Shown piece after piece: positions 24,356 to 32,631 of a stretch of DNA of 64,000 nt (the first letter of the stretch is position 1; each line of letters begins with the position of its first letter). Source of the DNA: Dysosmobacter sp. Marseille-Q4140 (GTDB lineage: Bacteria; Bacillota; Clostridia; Oscillospirales; Oscillospiraceae). The position numbers and the translations under genes were made by a program. The notes below the pieces were generated by a model that was not told where the DNA came from, did no database searches, and was given only the letters and a program-made list of their open reading frames with translations. The DNA is taken from assembly GCA_018228705.1 (NCBI GenBank), contig CP073694.1, positions 1,364,001 through 1,428,000 of the forward strand. Reading direction: 5' to 3'.

Positions 24356-25665
24356 AAGCGGCCATCGACTATATCTGCAATCCAGACAAGACGGACGGGA
24401 AGCTGCTGGTGTCCTCCTTCGGCTGCACCGTGGAGACCGCCGATATTGAATTTGCATGGACCCGCCGCCATGCCATCGACAAGGGCACGAACCTGGGCCG
24501 GCACCTCATCCAGGCGTTTGAGCCTGGGGAGGTCACGCCGGAGGAGGCCCACCGGATCGGCATGGAGCTGGCGCGGGAGGTCCTGGGGGGAAAATATGAG
24601 TTTGTCCTCACCACCCACATAGACAGGGATCACGTCCATAACCACCTGATTTTCAATGCGGTCAGTTTCCAGGATCACCGGCACTACCACTCCAATAAGC
24701 GGAGCTACCATGAGATCCGCCGCACCAGCGACCGAATCTGCAAGGAGCATAGCCTGTCCGTCATCGTCCCAGGCCGGGACAAGGGCAAGAGCTACATCGA
24801 ACACCAGGCGGAACAGAACGGCACCAGCTACAAGGCGAAGCTGCGCTCCGCCATCGACCGGCTCCTGCCCGGCTGCGCCGGCCTGGAGGACCTGCTCCGC
24901 CGCCTTCAGCGGGAAGGGTACGAACTGAAACGGGGCAAGTACATCTCCGCCAGGGCACCGGGCCAGGAGCGGTTCACCCGATTGAAGGCCCTGGGCGCCG
25001 ACTACGCAGAGGAGGCCCTGACCGCCCGGATCGCCGGCAGGCCCAGCCCCTCCCGCCAGCCGAAGCAGCGCACCGGGAAGCCCAGCCTGCTCATCGACAT
25101 CCAGAACAATATCAAGGCCCAACAGAGCGCCGGTTACAAGCATTGGGCAACCATCGAGAACTTGAAGCGGGCGGCGGAAACGCTGAACTTCCTGACGGAG
25201 CATGGCATCGGAAGTTTGGAGGACCTGTCCGAGCGGTGCGACGGGGCGGCAGCCGCCACCGCCAGGGTGAAGGCGGACCTCCGGGCAACGGAGAAGGAGA
25301 TGGAGCGGCTGACCCTCACCATGAAGCACGCCGCCACCTATCGCCAGCTCCGTCCCCTGTATGAGGAATACCGCCAGTCCAGGGACAAGGAGAAGTTCCT
25401 CCGGGGGCATGAGGGCGAAATCATCCTGTTTGAGGCGGCGGCAAGAGAGCTGAAACGCCTGGACGCTGTACCCCTGCCCGCCACCAAACGGCTCCGGGCC
25501 GAGATGGACGGGCTCACCGCCAGGCGGACCGCCCTGCAATCGGAATATCGGAAGGCCCAGCGGGAGGAGCGGGAGTACGACACCCTCCGCCAGAATGTGG
25601 AGGCCCTGCTGGAAAAGCCAAGGGAAGCCGAACCGCAGAGGCAGCGGAATCACGAACTGGAATAG
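24316..25665 (+). CDS. Relaxase/mobilisation nuclease (PF03432, MOBP type) of the ICE
   Basis: A 449-residue relaxase that nicks oriT and leads the strand into the recipient. The N-terminal catalytic domain has the His triad THIDRDHVHNHLIFNAVS (about 94-111) and the candidate Tyr (AIDYICNP, about 17). Residues 180-240 hold the DNA-binding extension, and 270-449 form a long coiled coil (RVKADLRATEKEMERLTL). Its genes run opposite to the transfer operon. Confidence 0.93.
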   Translation: MAVTKTHPIKSTLKAAIDYICNPDKTDGKLLVSSFGCTVETADIEFAWTRRHAIDKGTNLGRHLIQAFEPGEVTPEEAHRIGMELAREVLGGKYEFVLTTHIDRDHVHNHLIFNAVSFQDHRHYHSNKRSYHEIRRTSDRICKEHSLSVIVPGRDKGKSYIEHQAEQNGTSYKAKLRSAIDRLLPGCAGLEDLLRRLQREGYELKRGKYISARAPGQERFTRLKALGADYAEEALTARIAGRPSPSRQPKQRTGKPSLLIDIQNNIKAQQSAGYKHWATIENLKRAAETLNFLTEHGIGSLEDLSERCDGAAAATARVKADLRATEKEMERLTLTMKHAATYRQLRPLYEEYRQSRDKEKFLRGHEGEIILFEAAARELKRLDAVPLPATKRLRAEMDGLTARRTALQSEYRKAQREEREYDTLRQNVEALLEKPREAEPQRQRNHELE

Positions 25666-25758
25666 GTAGGATTGTGCGCTTTGCCGGACTTTTCAAAGGC
25701 CCCTGGGCGCGGTCTGATTTTATCTGTATAATGGGAGGCAGGAATGGAGGTGCCGCCA

Positions 25759-26094
25759 ATGACGAGAACCGAGGCCGTTAAGGAATTTTTCAAGAAGGCA
25801 GTTTTGCCCGTCGCCATCGCCGGGCTGCTGTACTGCATTTTCAAATCCGCCTGCATCAGGAATGGAGAGCTGGATCTTCTCTGGCTCTGGATACTCTGCG
25901 GCCTGCCCTTCGGCATCCATCGGATGTGCGTGTGGATCGTGCCGGGCGGCGACTCCCTGGGCGGCGGCGCCGCCCTGTTTGTTCTGAACTTCGTGATCGG
26001 CGGCATCATCGGCGGCTTCGTCCTGGTGTGGCGCCTGCTGGTGGCGGCATGGTATGTGCCCCTCACCATCTACCGCCTGATCGTGGGATATTGA
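25759..26094 (+). CDS. DUF6050-like small membrane protein
   Basis: A 111-residue membrane protein with four hydrophobic stretches (AVLPVAIAGLLYCIF, LLWLWILCGLPFGIH, ALFVLNFVIGGIIGGFVLVW, LLVAAWYVPLTIYRLIVGY). I recognise it as the DUF6050-type protein often found after the relaxase in Tn1549-like elements; no function is known. The ATG at 25759 has GGAGGTG 6 bases upstream; an ATG 15 bases earlier does not. Confidence 0.75.
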   Translation: MTRTEAVKEFFKKAVLPVAIAGLLYCIFKSACIRNGELDLLWLWILCGLPFGIHRMCVWIVPGGDSLGGGAALFVLNFVIGGIIGGFVLVWRLLVAAWYVPLTIYRLIVGY

Positions 26095-26110
26095 GATGGA
26101 CAAATGATAG

Positions 26111-26140
26111 AGAGCCGGCTGGCATTGACCAGCCGGCTCT
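26111..26140. terminator. Convergent terminator
   Basis: A perfect 12-bp stem (agagccggctgg/ccagccggctct) with a 6-base loop between convergent genes. The following T content is weak. Confidence 0.7.
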
Positions 26141-26142
26141 CC

Positions 26143-27009
26143 TCATGGTGTCCGCTCCAGAATAAATTTTGTTACCAGATCCGCATACTGTTCCAGCCGC
26201 ACCATCAGCGCCAGGTGGCCGCCGGTCAGGTCGGTGACCACCGTGGGACTTGGCATCAGGGCGATCAGGTCCTCCCGGCAGGCCGGGGTGAAGGTGGTGT
26301 CGTCCTCGGACAAAATCAGCAGCACCCGCCCCTCCCACGGGGCAAAATCATTGCGGGTCATGCCAAAGTAGTGTTCTGCGTCACAGAGAAAGTCAATCAT
26401 GTGCTGTTCATAGGGCTTGGTGAGCAGTTCCATCATAGCGCCGCACAGTTCCTCCATAGCGGCCTTTTCCTGGGCTGTAAAGCCATCGGTTTTCTTTTTC
26501 ATCACCGCCCATCTCATCATCCGCTTGATGAGCGGAAACGGCAGGAAGGCAAGCCATTTTTTGAACTTCCGCTGGCTTTCGATTATCTTCATCAGATCCT
26601 GATACCCGGCCTTGCTCATGCTGCCGGACAGCGAGCAGGTGTTGGAGAGGACCAGCCCCTCCACCACTTCCGGGTGGCGGGAGGCGATGACCTGGGCCAC
26701 TACGCCGCCCAGGGACTGTCCCACCAGCCAGACCTTTTCCTTCAGGTGGCGGAGTAGTTCAGCCACGGCATCGGCAAACTCGCCGTTGTCCCCGAACTGG
26801 AGCTGATAGTCAAAGGTCAGCACCGAAAAATCCCTGGCGAACCGGGCAAAGTGCTTATAAAACAGGTCGGACAGCCCAATGCCGCCCGTGAGCAGGACCA
26901 GCGTGGCTTTGGCCTGGGGATTTTGATAGTAGCGATAGGTAAAGAGTTTCCCGCTGCTGACCGTGAAGGCAGCGGTTGGATAAACCCGGCGAAATTCTGC
27001 AAGTGTCAT
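26143..27009 (-). CDS. Alpha/beta hydrolase
   Basis: A 288-residue serine hydrolase. Nucleophile elbow VGQSLGGVV (Ser about 96), acid in LILSEDDTTF, and the general-base His in TDLTGGHLALM. The N-terminal TLVLLTGGIGLSDLFYKHF carries the oxyanion region. A cap domain (about 120-210) has MRWAVMKKK and other helices. It is the last gene of the five-gene operon starting at 29549. The substrate is unknown; in this context it may hydrolyse an ester or amide of a small metallophore-like compound, but that is a guess. Confidence 0.88.
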   Translation of the reverse strand: MTLAEFRRVYPTAAFTVSSGKLFTYRYYQNPQAKATLVLLTGGIGLSDLFYKHFARFARDFSVLTFDYQLQFGDNGEFADAVAELLRHLKEKVWLVGQSLGGVVAQVIASRHPEVVEGLVLSNTCSLSGSMSKAGYQDLMKIIESQRKFKKWLAFLPFPLIKRMMRWAVMKKKTDGFTAQEKAAMEELCGAMMELLTKPYEQHMIDFLCDAEHYFGMTRNDFAPWEGRVLLILSEDDTTFTPACREDLIALMPSPTVVTDLTGGHLALMVRLEQYADLVTKFILERTP

Positions 27010-27022
27010 GGAACTCCTCCTT

Positions 27023-27514
27023 TCAGATCCAGGTGAGCAGATACCCGTTGATTAAAGCAACAGCCAAAAACAGAAGAACTCCCCGCAGGAAAGCGTAAAA
27101 GTGTTTGCGGGGGTCCGCATATAATTCCGGACTTTCCTCGGTGCCGGAAAACCGCACCCGTTTTGTGTGCCGCCACCAAAGCAGGTCGATCACCAAAAAA
27201 TCAAACAGATTCAGCGCCTGTCCTAAAAGCAGAGTGTTCAAAAAGTTGCCTGCAAAATATTCCTGCCGGGTGAGAAGCCCCATCGCAAACAGGAGCGCAG
27301 TAAACAAAAGCAGATTTCCAGCGAAGATGGCCGCAGGACCTCGCTGCCGAATATTTCCTGATAGCTCCGGGCGGGCTTTCACAATCTTCTGTACCTCGTC
27401 CGGGTAAGTAGAAAAATTACGGATGTTTTTCTCGTCGCTCCCGGTGCCCAGCCAGCAAAAAGCCCAAAACAAGGAACACAGGAGCATACCCTCTGCCAGC
27501 AGCATTTGAACCAT
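27023..27514 (-). CDS. Hypothetical membrane protein (paralogue of the 29034-29549 product)
   Basis: A 163-residue membrane protein with four helices (MLLAEGMLLCSLFWAFCWLG, AAIFAGNLLLFTALLFAMGLL, LLGQALNLFDFLVIDLLWW, FLRGVLLFLAVALINGYLL). The segment DFLVIDLLWWRHTKRVRFSGTEESPEL parallels DLLFLDVWLIQKKAKDRFVIPGTEGHPG in the first gene of the same operon, so the two are diverged paralogues. I do not recognise a function. ATG at 27514; it overlaps no gene but lies 17 bases from the ATC-hydrolase-like stop. Confidence 0.7.
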   Translation of the reverse strand: MVQMLLAEGMLLCSLFWAFCWLGTGSDEKNIRNFSTYPDEVQKIVKARPELSGNIRQRGPAAIFAGNLLLFTALLFAMGLLTRQEYFAGNFLNTLLLGQALNLFDFLVIDLLWWRHTKRVRFSGTEESPELYADPRKHFYAFLRGVLLFLAVALINGYLLTWI

Positions 27515-27531
27515 CTTCCATCTCCCGATTT

Positions 27532-28191
27532 CTATTTTCCCTGCCGTTCTTTGTCCCAACGGGAACCCTTTTTGCAGATATAAAAGTCACAGCAGTCACC
27601 GCCGGCCGCCAGCGTTTTGGTACGGTAGAGCCGCCCACCCATCCAGTCGACGGACATCGTGTCCAGAGCGCATAGATAGGGAACCAGATGAGGAAGGCCC
27701 TCCTGTCGGCCCAGGGCACACAGACCGCACTGGTGGTAAAGGATCGTATATTCCTCTGCATCCCGGCCGAAGATGACCTCGGCATTCCACTGAAAGGGGT
27801 TCCTATCTGCATCCGCCAAAGATGCAGTCGCTGCTCGCTTATATTGAGCCTTCAAAGTAAATGCAGTCTTGGCTTTGCCCCGGAAGGCAGCCACAACCAG
27901 AGGAGAACGCATACTGGCACTTACCATGCCCTCAAAGCGCTTTTCACTCATTTTTTCTTCTGCCGCCTTATAGATAGACAGCCATAGAATTCCACCAGTC
28001 AGGCAGACCCGCAACGGGTTTTCCATCATGGAGCCAATATCCGGGGTACGGGATACCATTTGCCGGTAAATCTGCTTAGAGAGCTGCTTCAACGCAGAAA
28101 TATCCCATCCCAACTCCTGCCTTGCCAGATACCGAAATGCGGCAGGAGCGATGGCAGCCCACATCAGCCTTTCACAATATGTATAGGTCAT
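27532..28191 (-). CDS. ATC hydrolase-like protein (PF14196 type)
   Basis: A 219-residue protein that I recognise as the L-2-amino-thiazoline-4-carboxylate hydrolase family from its C-terminal pattern: YHQCGLCALGRQEGLPHLVPYLCALD, then GGRLYRTKTLAAGGDCCDFYIC. Cysteines and His in these motifs are conserved in the family. The named activity opens a thiazoline ring to S-carbamoyl-cysteine, but most relatives in Firmicutes are of unknown substrate. Its place in an operon sharing the DtxR-type dyad is notable since thiazolines occur in siderophores such as yersiniabactin. Confidence 0.75.
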   Translation of the reverse strand: MTYTYCERLMWAAIAPAAFRYLARQELGWDISALKQLSKQIYRQMVSRTPDIGSMMENPLRVCLTGGILWLSIYKAAEEKMSEKRFEGMVSASMRSPLVVAAFRGKAKTAFTLKAQYKRAATASLADADRNPFQWNAEVIFGRDAEEYTILYHQCGLCALGRQEGLPHLVPYLCALDTMSVDWMGGRLYRTKTLAAGGDCCDFYICKKGSRWDKERQGK

Positions 28192-28205
28192 GACAAACCT
28201 CCGTC

Positions 28206-29030
28206 TTACTTCCGCCCCACCAGCATCCGGGAGTCGCCCAGCATCATCATGCCCGCCCGCCGGCGGGAGCCGAAGACCTCCGTGGCCGTGTCGATGAGGC
28301 GCACGTCCTCATAGCCCATGTCCCGCAGCTTTTGGACAAAGGCATCCATGTCCCCGTACATTTTTGGCTTCATGTCATCGTTGAGCGCAAAGACGCCGCC
28401 CTTTTTCAGCACCCGCAGGGTCTCCAACAGCAGAGCCTGCTTGTCCGCACCCATTACATTGTGGTAGACATAGTTGCTCACCACGGCGTCGAAACTCTCA
28501 TCAGGGAAATCCAGCTTGTTGGCATCCCCGTGCCGGAACGCACACCTGAAGCCGACGCCCTCGCTCTCGGCATTTTTCTCGCACATGGCCTGACCATAGC
28601 CGTAGGCCACACCCCAATAGTCCATGCCGGTGATTTGGGCGTCCGGCCAGGTGAGAGCCGCCCGTATGCTCAGTGCGCCGGAGCCGCATCCAACCTCCAG
28701 AAGTTGTCCCTGCCCGTCAAAATCCAGATGGGAGAGGACGACCTGATGGACCCGCTCCATCATTCCTCCGCCGCCGAAAGCGTACTGTTTCCGTATCCAT
28801 GCACACCAGATCAGCAGGGCAAGCAGCGCCGCTGCGGCAACAGAGAACAGGATGCCGAGCGCGGCAATATGAAACATGGAAAAGGATAGCGCTGCCAGCA
28901 CCGCCGACAGGGTCAACAGCCCACCGATCATGTAAAAAACCGGGTTAGACATCCAGCTTCCGTAGTCCTCGCCGTGGGTGCCGAGTCGGATTATTTTTTG
29001 TTGCTTTTGATGTTGTTTCATTTGAACCAT
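28206..29030 (-). CDS. Membrane-anchored class I SAM-dependent methyltransferase
   Basis: A 274-residue protein. Two hydrophobic helices at about 32-80 (FYMIGGLLTLSAVLAALSFSMF and ALGILFSVAAAALLALLIWCA) precede a Rossmann methyltransferase domain: motif I LLEVGCGSGALSI, motif II ITGMDYWG, motif post-I DANKLDFPDESFDAVVSNYVYHNV, then LRVLKKGGVFALND. The membrane anchor is unusual for small-molecule methylases and suggests a lipid or membrane-associated substrate. Third enzyme-class gene in this operon; ATG overlaps none, 3 bases from the previous stop. Confidence 0.85.
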   Translation of the reverse strand: MVQMKQHQKQQKIIRLGTHGEDYGSWMSNPVFYMIGGLLTLSAVLAALSFSMFHIAALGILFSVAAAALLALLIWCAWIRKQYAFGGGGMMERVHQVVLSHLDFDGQGQLLEVGCGSGALSIRAALTWPDAQITGMDYWGVAYGYGQAMCEKNAESEGVGFRCAFRHGDANKLDFPDESFDAVVSNYVYHNVMGADKQALLLETLRVLKKGGVFALNDDMKPKMYGDMDAFVQKLRDMGYEDVRLIDTATEVFGSRRRAGMMMLGDSRMLVGRK

Positions 29031-29033
29031 CTC

Positions 29034-29549
29034 CTATCCTATCTTTTGCAATAACAGCCCCAATCCCGCCTGAGCCGCCGCCATGAGCGGGCACAGCAGC
29101 AGCGGCCATTGGAGCAGGTGCTCTGGCAGCGCATAGCCCTTCATCCAGTCTGTGAACTCATAGCCGGGATGTCCCTCTGTACCAGGGATCACAAAACGGT
29201 CTTTCGCTTTTTTCTGGATCAGCCACACATCCAGAAAAAGAAGATCGCCTATGTTGATCATCATCCACTGGATGTATCCCATCAGGGATAGACTCCAGAA
29301 TCCGGTTGTCCCTCCCTCCACAGCGCTGACCGCACCATAAAGAAGGAGGGGCAGCAGCTCTCCGAAGCAGATCCAAAGCCGGTAAAAACGGTTTTCGGCC
29401 TTTGTCGGCGGATCTTTTGCCGCCTTGATGATGGCGGGCGGATAGCAGGGAAACATCAGCCGGGGCCTATACAGCGCCACCGCCGCGGCGAACAGGTTAA
29501 AATAGGCCGCCATGGCAATCCCGTCCAGGATGGTGCGTGTCCAATTCAC
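29034..29549 (-). CDS. Hypothetical membrane protein, first gene of the dyad-controlled operon
   Basis: A 171-residue membrane protein with helices near 8-25, 62-82, 84-110 and 150-168, and a conserved soluble patch KDRFVIPGTEGHPGYEFTDWMKGYALPEH. It resembles the product of 27023-27514 in layout and in the D-x-L-x-x-D motif. Function not recognised. It follows the promoter and dyad at 29583-29640. Confidence 0.7.
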   Translation of the reverse strand: MNWTRTILDGIAMAAYFNLFAAAVALYRPRLMFPCYPPAIIKAAKDPPTKAENRFYRLWICFGELLPLLLYGAVSAVEGGTTGFWSLSLMGYIQWMMINIGDLLFLDVWLIQKKAKDRFVIPGTEGHPGYEFTDWMKGYALPEHLLQWPLLLCPLMAAAQAGLGLLLQKIG

Positions 29550-29582
29550 ATATAGCCCCCTTTCACTTGTAAGTAATCATAA

Positions 29583-29640
29583 GGTTAGCAATAACTAACT
29601 GATATGTATTCAGTATACCTTATCCCGCGTGAAAAAGCAA
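29583..29640 (-). promoter_or_regulatory. Promoter and DtxR-type dyad of the five-gene operon
   Basis: On the minus strand TTGCTT (29640-29635), 17-base spacer, TATACT (29617-29612). The dyad GGTTAG-CAATAA-CTAACT (29583-29600) follows the -10 box over the expected transcription start, as at the ECF operon. Confidence 0.7.
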
Positions 29641-30052
29641 TGCACCATTGATGCCTTCCTGCGATTTTGCACTATGGAAATGTGGAAAACGGCTGCTCCG
29701 CCGATGGAAAGCAGATATTCACGGCCCGATGGAAAAGCCGCCGGCTTTCCCACAGCCCGCAAACATCGTTTCCCACAGTTCCGCAAGCATGACCGTTTAC
29801 GCACATTCCCACAGCGCCTACTACGGCGAATATCCTTCCCGTCCGATCCTGATTGAAAGAGAAAAAAGAGAACAAAAAAAGAAGCGGGAGCGTCACCCTC
29901 GGCCTAAACCGAAGGCGGCGCTCCCGCTTTGTTATGGAAAAGTGTTCAAAACAGTCTCTTTGTCCCCCCTCAAATCAGAGGGTGAGGACTACATGGGAAA
30001 TCATAAGGGCGGCTCCCGGAAAAGCCGCCACAGGCGATTTTTCAGCCCGTTT
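29641..30052. other. Intergenic stretch with operon-end terminator
   Basis: No gene is supported here. It holds a strong minus-strand terminator for the long transfer operon: an 11-bp stem (aagcgggagcg 29882-29892 with cgctcccgctt 29919-29929) with further pairing inside, then a long T-rich run on the minus strand (29866-29881). Confidence 0.7.
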
Positions 30053-30235
30053 TCAACCCCTATTCCCGCACTTTTTTGAGCGTGCGGACTGGTAATGAGG
30101 GCAGGAGATAAGAACCGCCCGGAAGCTCTGCTTGCAGGGATGGACACAGCCCTTGCAAATCTTGTTGTACCTGCGGCGGCCGTTCTCCCCGAGGAAGAAG
30201 GACCATTCCAGCCGCCACTTCTTGCTCCGGCTCAC
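30053..30235 (-). CDS. Small Cys-rich ICE protein
   Basis: A 60-residue basic protein: SRSKKWRLEWSFFLGENGRRRYNKICKGCVHPCKQSFRAVLISCPHY. The CKGC...C...C pattern suggests a zinc-binding knuckle. Similar small proteins end the transfer operon of Tn1549-like elements. It begins with GTG overlapping the stop of the ArdA-like gene (GTGA), which supports it as a real coupled gene. Confidence 0.65.
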   Translation of the reverse strand: MSRSKKWRLEWSFFLGENGRRRYNKICKGCVHPCKQSFRAVLISCPHYQSARSKKCGNRG

Positions 30236-32091
30236 AGGTCATGCTCCGGGGGCTTCTTCTGCTGGGCCCTGTCCGGGGGCTTGCGCTCGCCGCACTCCCG
30301 TTTGGCCTCCGCCAGCCGCTCCCGGATGGAAGGGCGCTTCTCCGGGGCGCCCCTATGCGCTTCGCCCTGGGCCTTCTCCTGCTCCTCACCTTTGCGGCCG
30401 TTGTTCAGCACCCCGTCGATCATCCCGTAGTCGTCCTCCAGGGTCATCTCGGCGGTGCGGAGCGGGTTCTCCGGCTCCGCTGGCAGGGCGATGATCTGCC
30501 CGTTCAGGCTGATGAACTGCTCCGGCTGCTTGAAGTGCTCCGTGTATTTCTGCACCTGCTCCGGGGTCAGGGAGTTGAAGCTGTCCTCACTCAGCCCCAC
30601 CACCAGGAAGGTGCCGGCCATGACGTCGTAAATCTCCCCATGCTCGTCCCGCAGGCTCCGGTTCAGCTCCAGGCCGATGAGCTTGCCCTCATCGTTGCAG
30701 ACCAGTCCCACCGGGTCGGAGAAGGGATAGGAGGCGGCAATGTCGCCGCCCACTTCCGCCTGTAACGAGTGGAGGCCGGGGTCGATCTCCTTCACACAGG
30801 GCTCCTTCATGGGCTCCACCACCAGGACGGTCATCTTCTCCGGGGCGGCGTGCTCCTGGGCCTCCTCGCTGCGGATAGCGAAGGCGCGGGAACCGTTGCC
30901 CATGATGAGGTACTTCCCATCGTCAGACTGATGGTGGAAGCCGTACCCGGCCGCCTCCATCTGCTCCCGGCTCATATCCGTCACATAGAAGGTGCCCCTG
31001 GGAGTCCGCACCGTTTCGCCGGTCTCCCGGTCATCCGGGGAGGGCGCCGGGGTCTGTCCGGCCAGCTCCGCCTCATACTCCCGGCCCGCCTGCTCCGCAA
31101 AGGCCAGCATCTCGTCCACATGGGACTTGTCCGGGTCCTCCAATGCCGCTTTGATTACAGCCGGATCAAAGTCAAGAAATTCCTCATAGCCGGTGGCGTC
31201 TTTGAATTTCTCAATCTCCGAAGGGAGATAGTCCTCCTGGGTCTGCCCCAGGGCGGCCAGCTTCTCATCCAGGGCGGAAATGCGGCCGGCCATCAGATTT
31301 TCGTAGATCTCCTCCTTGGCCGCGTGCTCCTCCGGGTGCTCGGCGGCATACTGCGGGTCGTGCTGGCGGAAGAACTCGTCCATATCGTAGGCGATGTCCA
31401 TCGCCCATTCGGATTTTTCCTCCTCGGTCAGCTCCTCCGCGTCCTGGAAGGTCATCACCCGGTATTCCTCCGGGATGCTGCCATGCTCCCCATCGTAATA
31501 CTCATGGAAGCTGCTCCCGGTGTCCCGCACATACCCCAGGTCGGTGAACTCGCCGCCCTCCTCCAGGGCGACGTCCCGGCCGTAGGCCTCATAGTCGATG
31601 TAGTTCCGCAGGTGCTCCGGCACCTGCATGGCGTCCAGCTCCTCGATGTAATACCGGCCCAGGTCGTCGTGGTCGTGGATGTCGGGGTAAATGTCGTAGC
31701 AGTCCAGGTTCTCGGTCAGGTTGATGATCTCCTGCAAGCTGCCCGAATGGTCGCCGATCTCCATCGCCGCCTGGAACTGTTCGTACTCGCCCTGGCTCAT
31801 CTCGTCCAGCTTGGAGGCCAGGTAGTTGAGCTCGTCCAGGTTCTCATACTCGCCCAGCTTGTCGTAGAGGCCGTCCACATAGCAGTCATAGTCAGTGATG
31901 AACCACTCCTCATAGGGCTGGCCGAAGTCATCCTTCTGCCCAATGCCGATCCGTTCAAACACCTTCTGCATCTCCTCTGGCGTGGTGGGGAACTTCACCC
32001 ATTCGCCCACCAGGTCGCCCTCGTTGTACTTGCCCAGGTTGGTGATGAAGGCGGCAAAGGGATAATCCTTGTCATATTCATAATGGGGCAT
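30232..32091 (-). CDS. ArdA-like antirestriction multidomain protein (ArdA / DUF3846 / DUF4316)
   Basis: A 619-residue acidic protein. The N-terminal 180 residues match ArdA (FAAFITNLGKYNEGDLVGEWVKFP; LDELNYLASKLDEMS), a DNA mimic that blocks type I restriction enzymes. Middle: GTFYVTDMSREQMEAAGYGFHH with NGSRAFAIR. Residues about 410-540 resemble DUF3846 (VVEPMKEPCVKEIDPGLHSLQ; DVMAGTFLVVGL). The C-terminal MTLEDDYGMIDGVLNNG and RPSIRERLAEAKREC tail is the DUF4316/YodL type. It probably protects the ICE on entry into a new host. The C-terminal tail motif recurs in the next upstream gene. Confidence 0.8.
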   Translation of the reverse strand: MPHYEYDKDYPFAAFITNLGKYNEGDLVGEWVKFPTTPEEMQKVFERIGIGQKDDFGQPYEEWFITDYDCYVDGLYDKLGEYENLDELNYLASKLDEMSQGEYEQFQAAMEIGDHSGSLQEIINLTENLDCYDIYPDIHDHDDLGRYYIEELDAMQVPEHLRNYIDYEAYGRDVALEEGGEFTDLGYVRDTGSSFHEYYDGEHGSIPEEYRVMTFQDAEELTEEEKSEWAMDIAYDMDEFFRQHDPQYAAEHPEEHAAKEEIYENLMAGRISALDEKLAALGQTQEDYLPSEIEKFKDATGYEEFLDFDPAVIKAALEDPDKSHVDEMLAFAEQAGREYEAELAGQTPAPSPDDRETGETVRTPRGTFYVTDMSREQMEAAGYGFHHQSDDGKYLIMGNGSRAFAIRSEEAQEHAAPEKMTVLVVEPMKEPCVKEIDPGLHSLQAEVGGDIAASYPFSDPVGLVCNDEGKLIGLELNRSLRDEHGEIYDVMAGTFLVVGLSEDSFNSLTPEQVQKYTEHFKQPEQFISLNGQIIALPAEPENPLRTAEMTLEDDYGMIDGVLNNGRKGEEQEKAQGEAHRGAPEKRPSIRERLAEAKRECGERKPPDRAQQKKPPEHDL

Positions 32092-32103
32092 ATACGCACC
32101 TCC

Positions 32104-32631
32104 TTACAGCTCCGGCTCAGACTTCCCCTTGCGGGGCGCCTGGGCCTTGTTTTTGTTCCTGCACTCCTGTTTGCTCTGTTCCAGCCGCTCCCTGATGGAG
32201 GGCTTGCGGTCCGCCTGCTTCGCCTGGGGGCGGTCGTGCTGCCATGGGTCATCCGTGGGGAACAGATACCCCCGGCTGGTGAAGCACCCCCGGTCCTCCT
32301 CCAGGGCGCGCCGGCCGAAGGGGGCGGGGTCAATGGCGGCCCGGAGGTCGTCCGTCAGGCCGATGGTCAGTTTCTCCTCCAGGTACTCCCAGCCCAGGTC
32401 CTCCAGGGTCCGAACATGGGGCTCCAGCACGAAGCAGTCCACATTTTTCTCAAATTCCAGGAACTGCTCCGCCGTGGTCAGCCGATAGGGGGACTCCTGG
32501 ACAGCAGCCAGAAGGTCCCGGTCCTCCTGGGATAGGGCGGCAACGGCTTTCGCTACCGCCGCCAGCTCCTCCCGGCTCATGTTCTGTTCAGCGCCGCCCA
32601 GGGAAATATCCGGGATTGCTTTATCTGCCAT
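32104..32631 (-). CDS. ICE accessory protein sharing the RPSIRERL-type tail
   Basis: A 175-residue protein. The middle holds LTTAEQFLEFEKNVDCFVLEPHVRTLEDLGWEYLEEK, then a small domain (PAPFGRRALEEDRGCFTSRGYLF), and a tail KPSIRERLEQSKQECRNKNK alike to the tail of the ArdA-like neighbour. I recognise it as a common passenger next to TopB in Tn1549-like elements, perhaps antirestriction, with no proven role. It overlaps the topB stop by 11 bases. Confidence 0.65.
   Translation of the reverse strand: MADKAIPDISLGGAEQNMSREELAAVAKAVAALSQEDRDLLAAVQESPYRLTTAEQFLEFEKNVDCFVLEPHVRTLEDLGWEYLEEKLTIGLTDDLRAAIDPAPFGRRALEEDRGCFTSRGYLFPTDDPWQHDRPQAKQADRKPSIRERLEQSKQECRNKNKAQAPRKGKSEPEL

Noticed and set aside
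24346-25653. Long antisense frame over the ICE relaxase
   Set aside because: Shadow of the relaxase coding strand; no domain pattern and biased composition.
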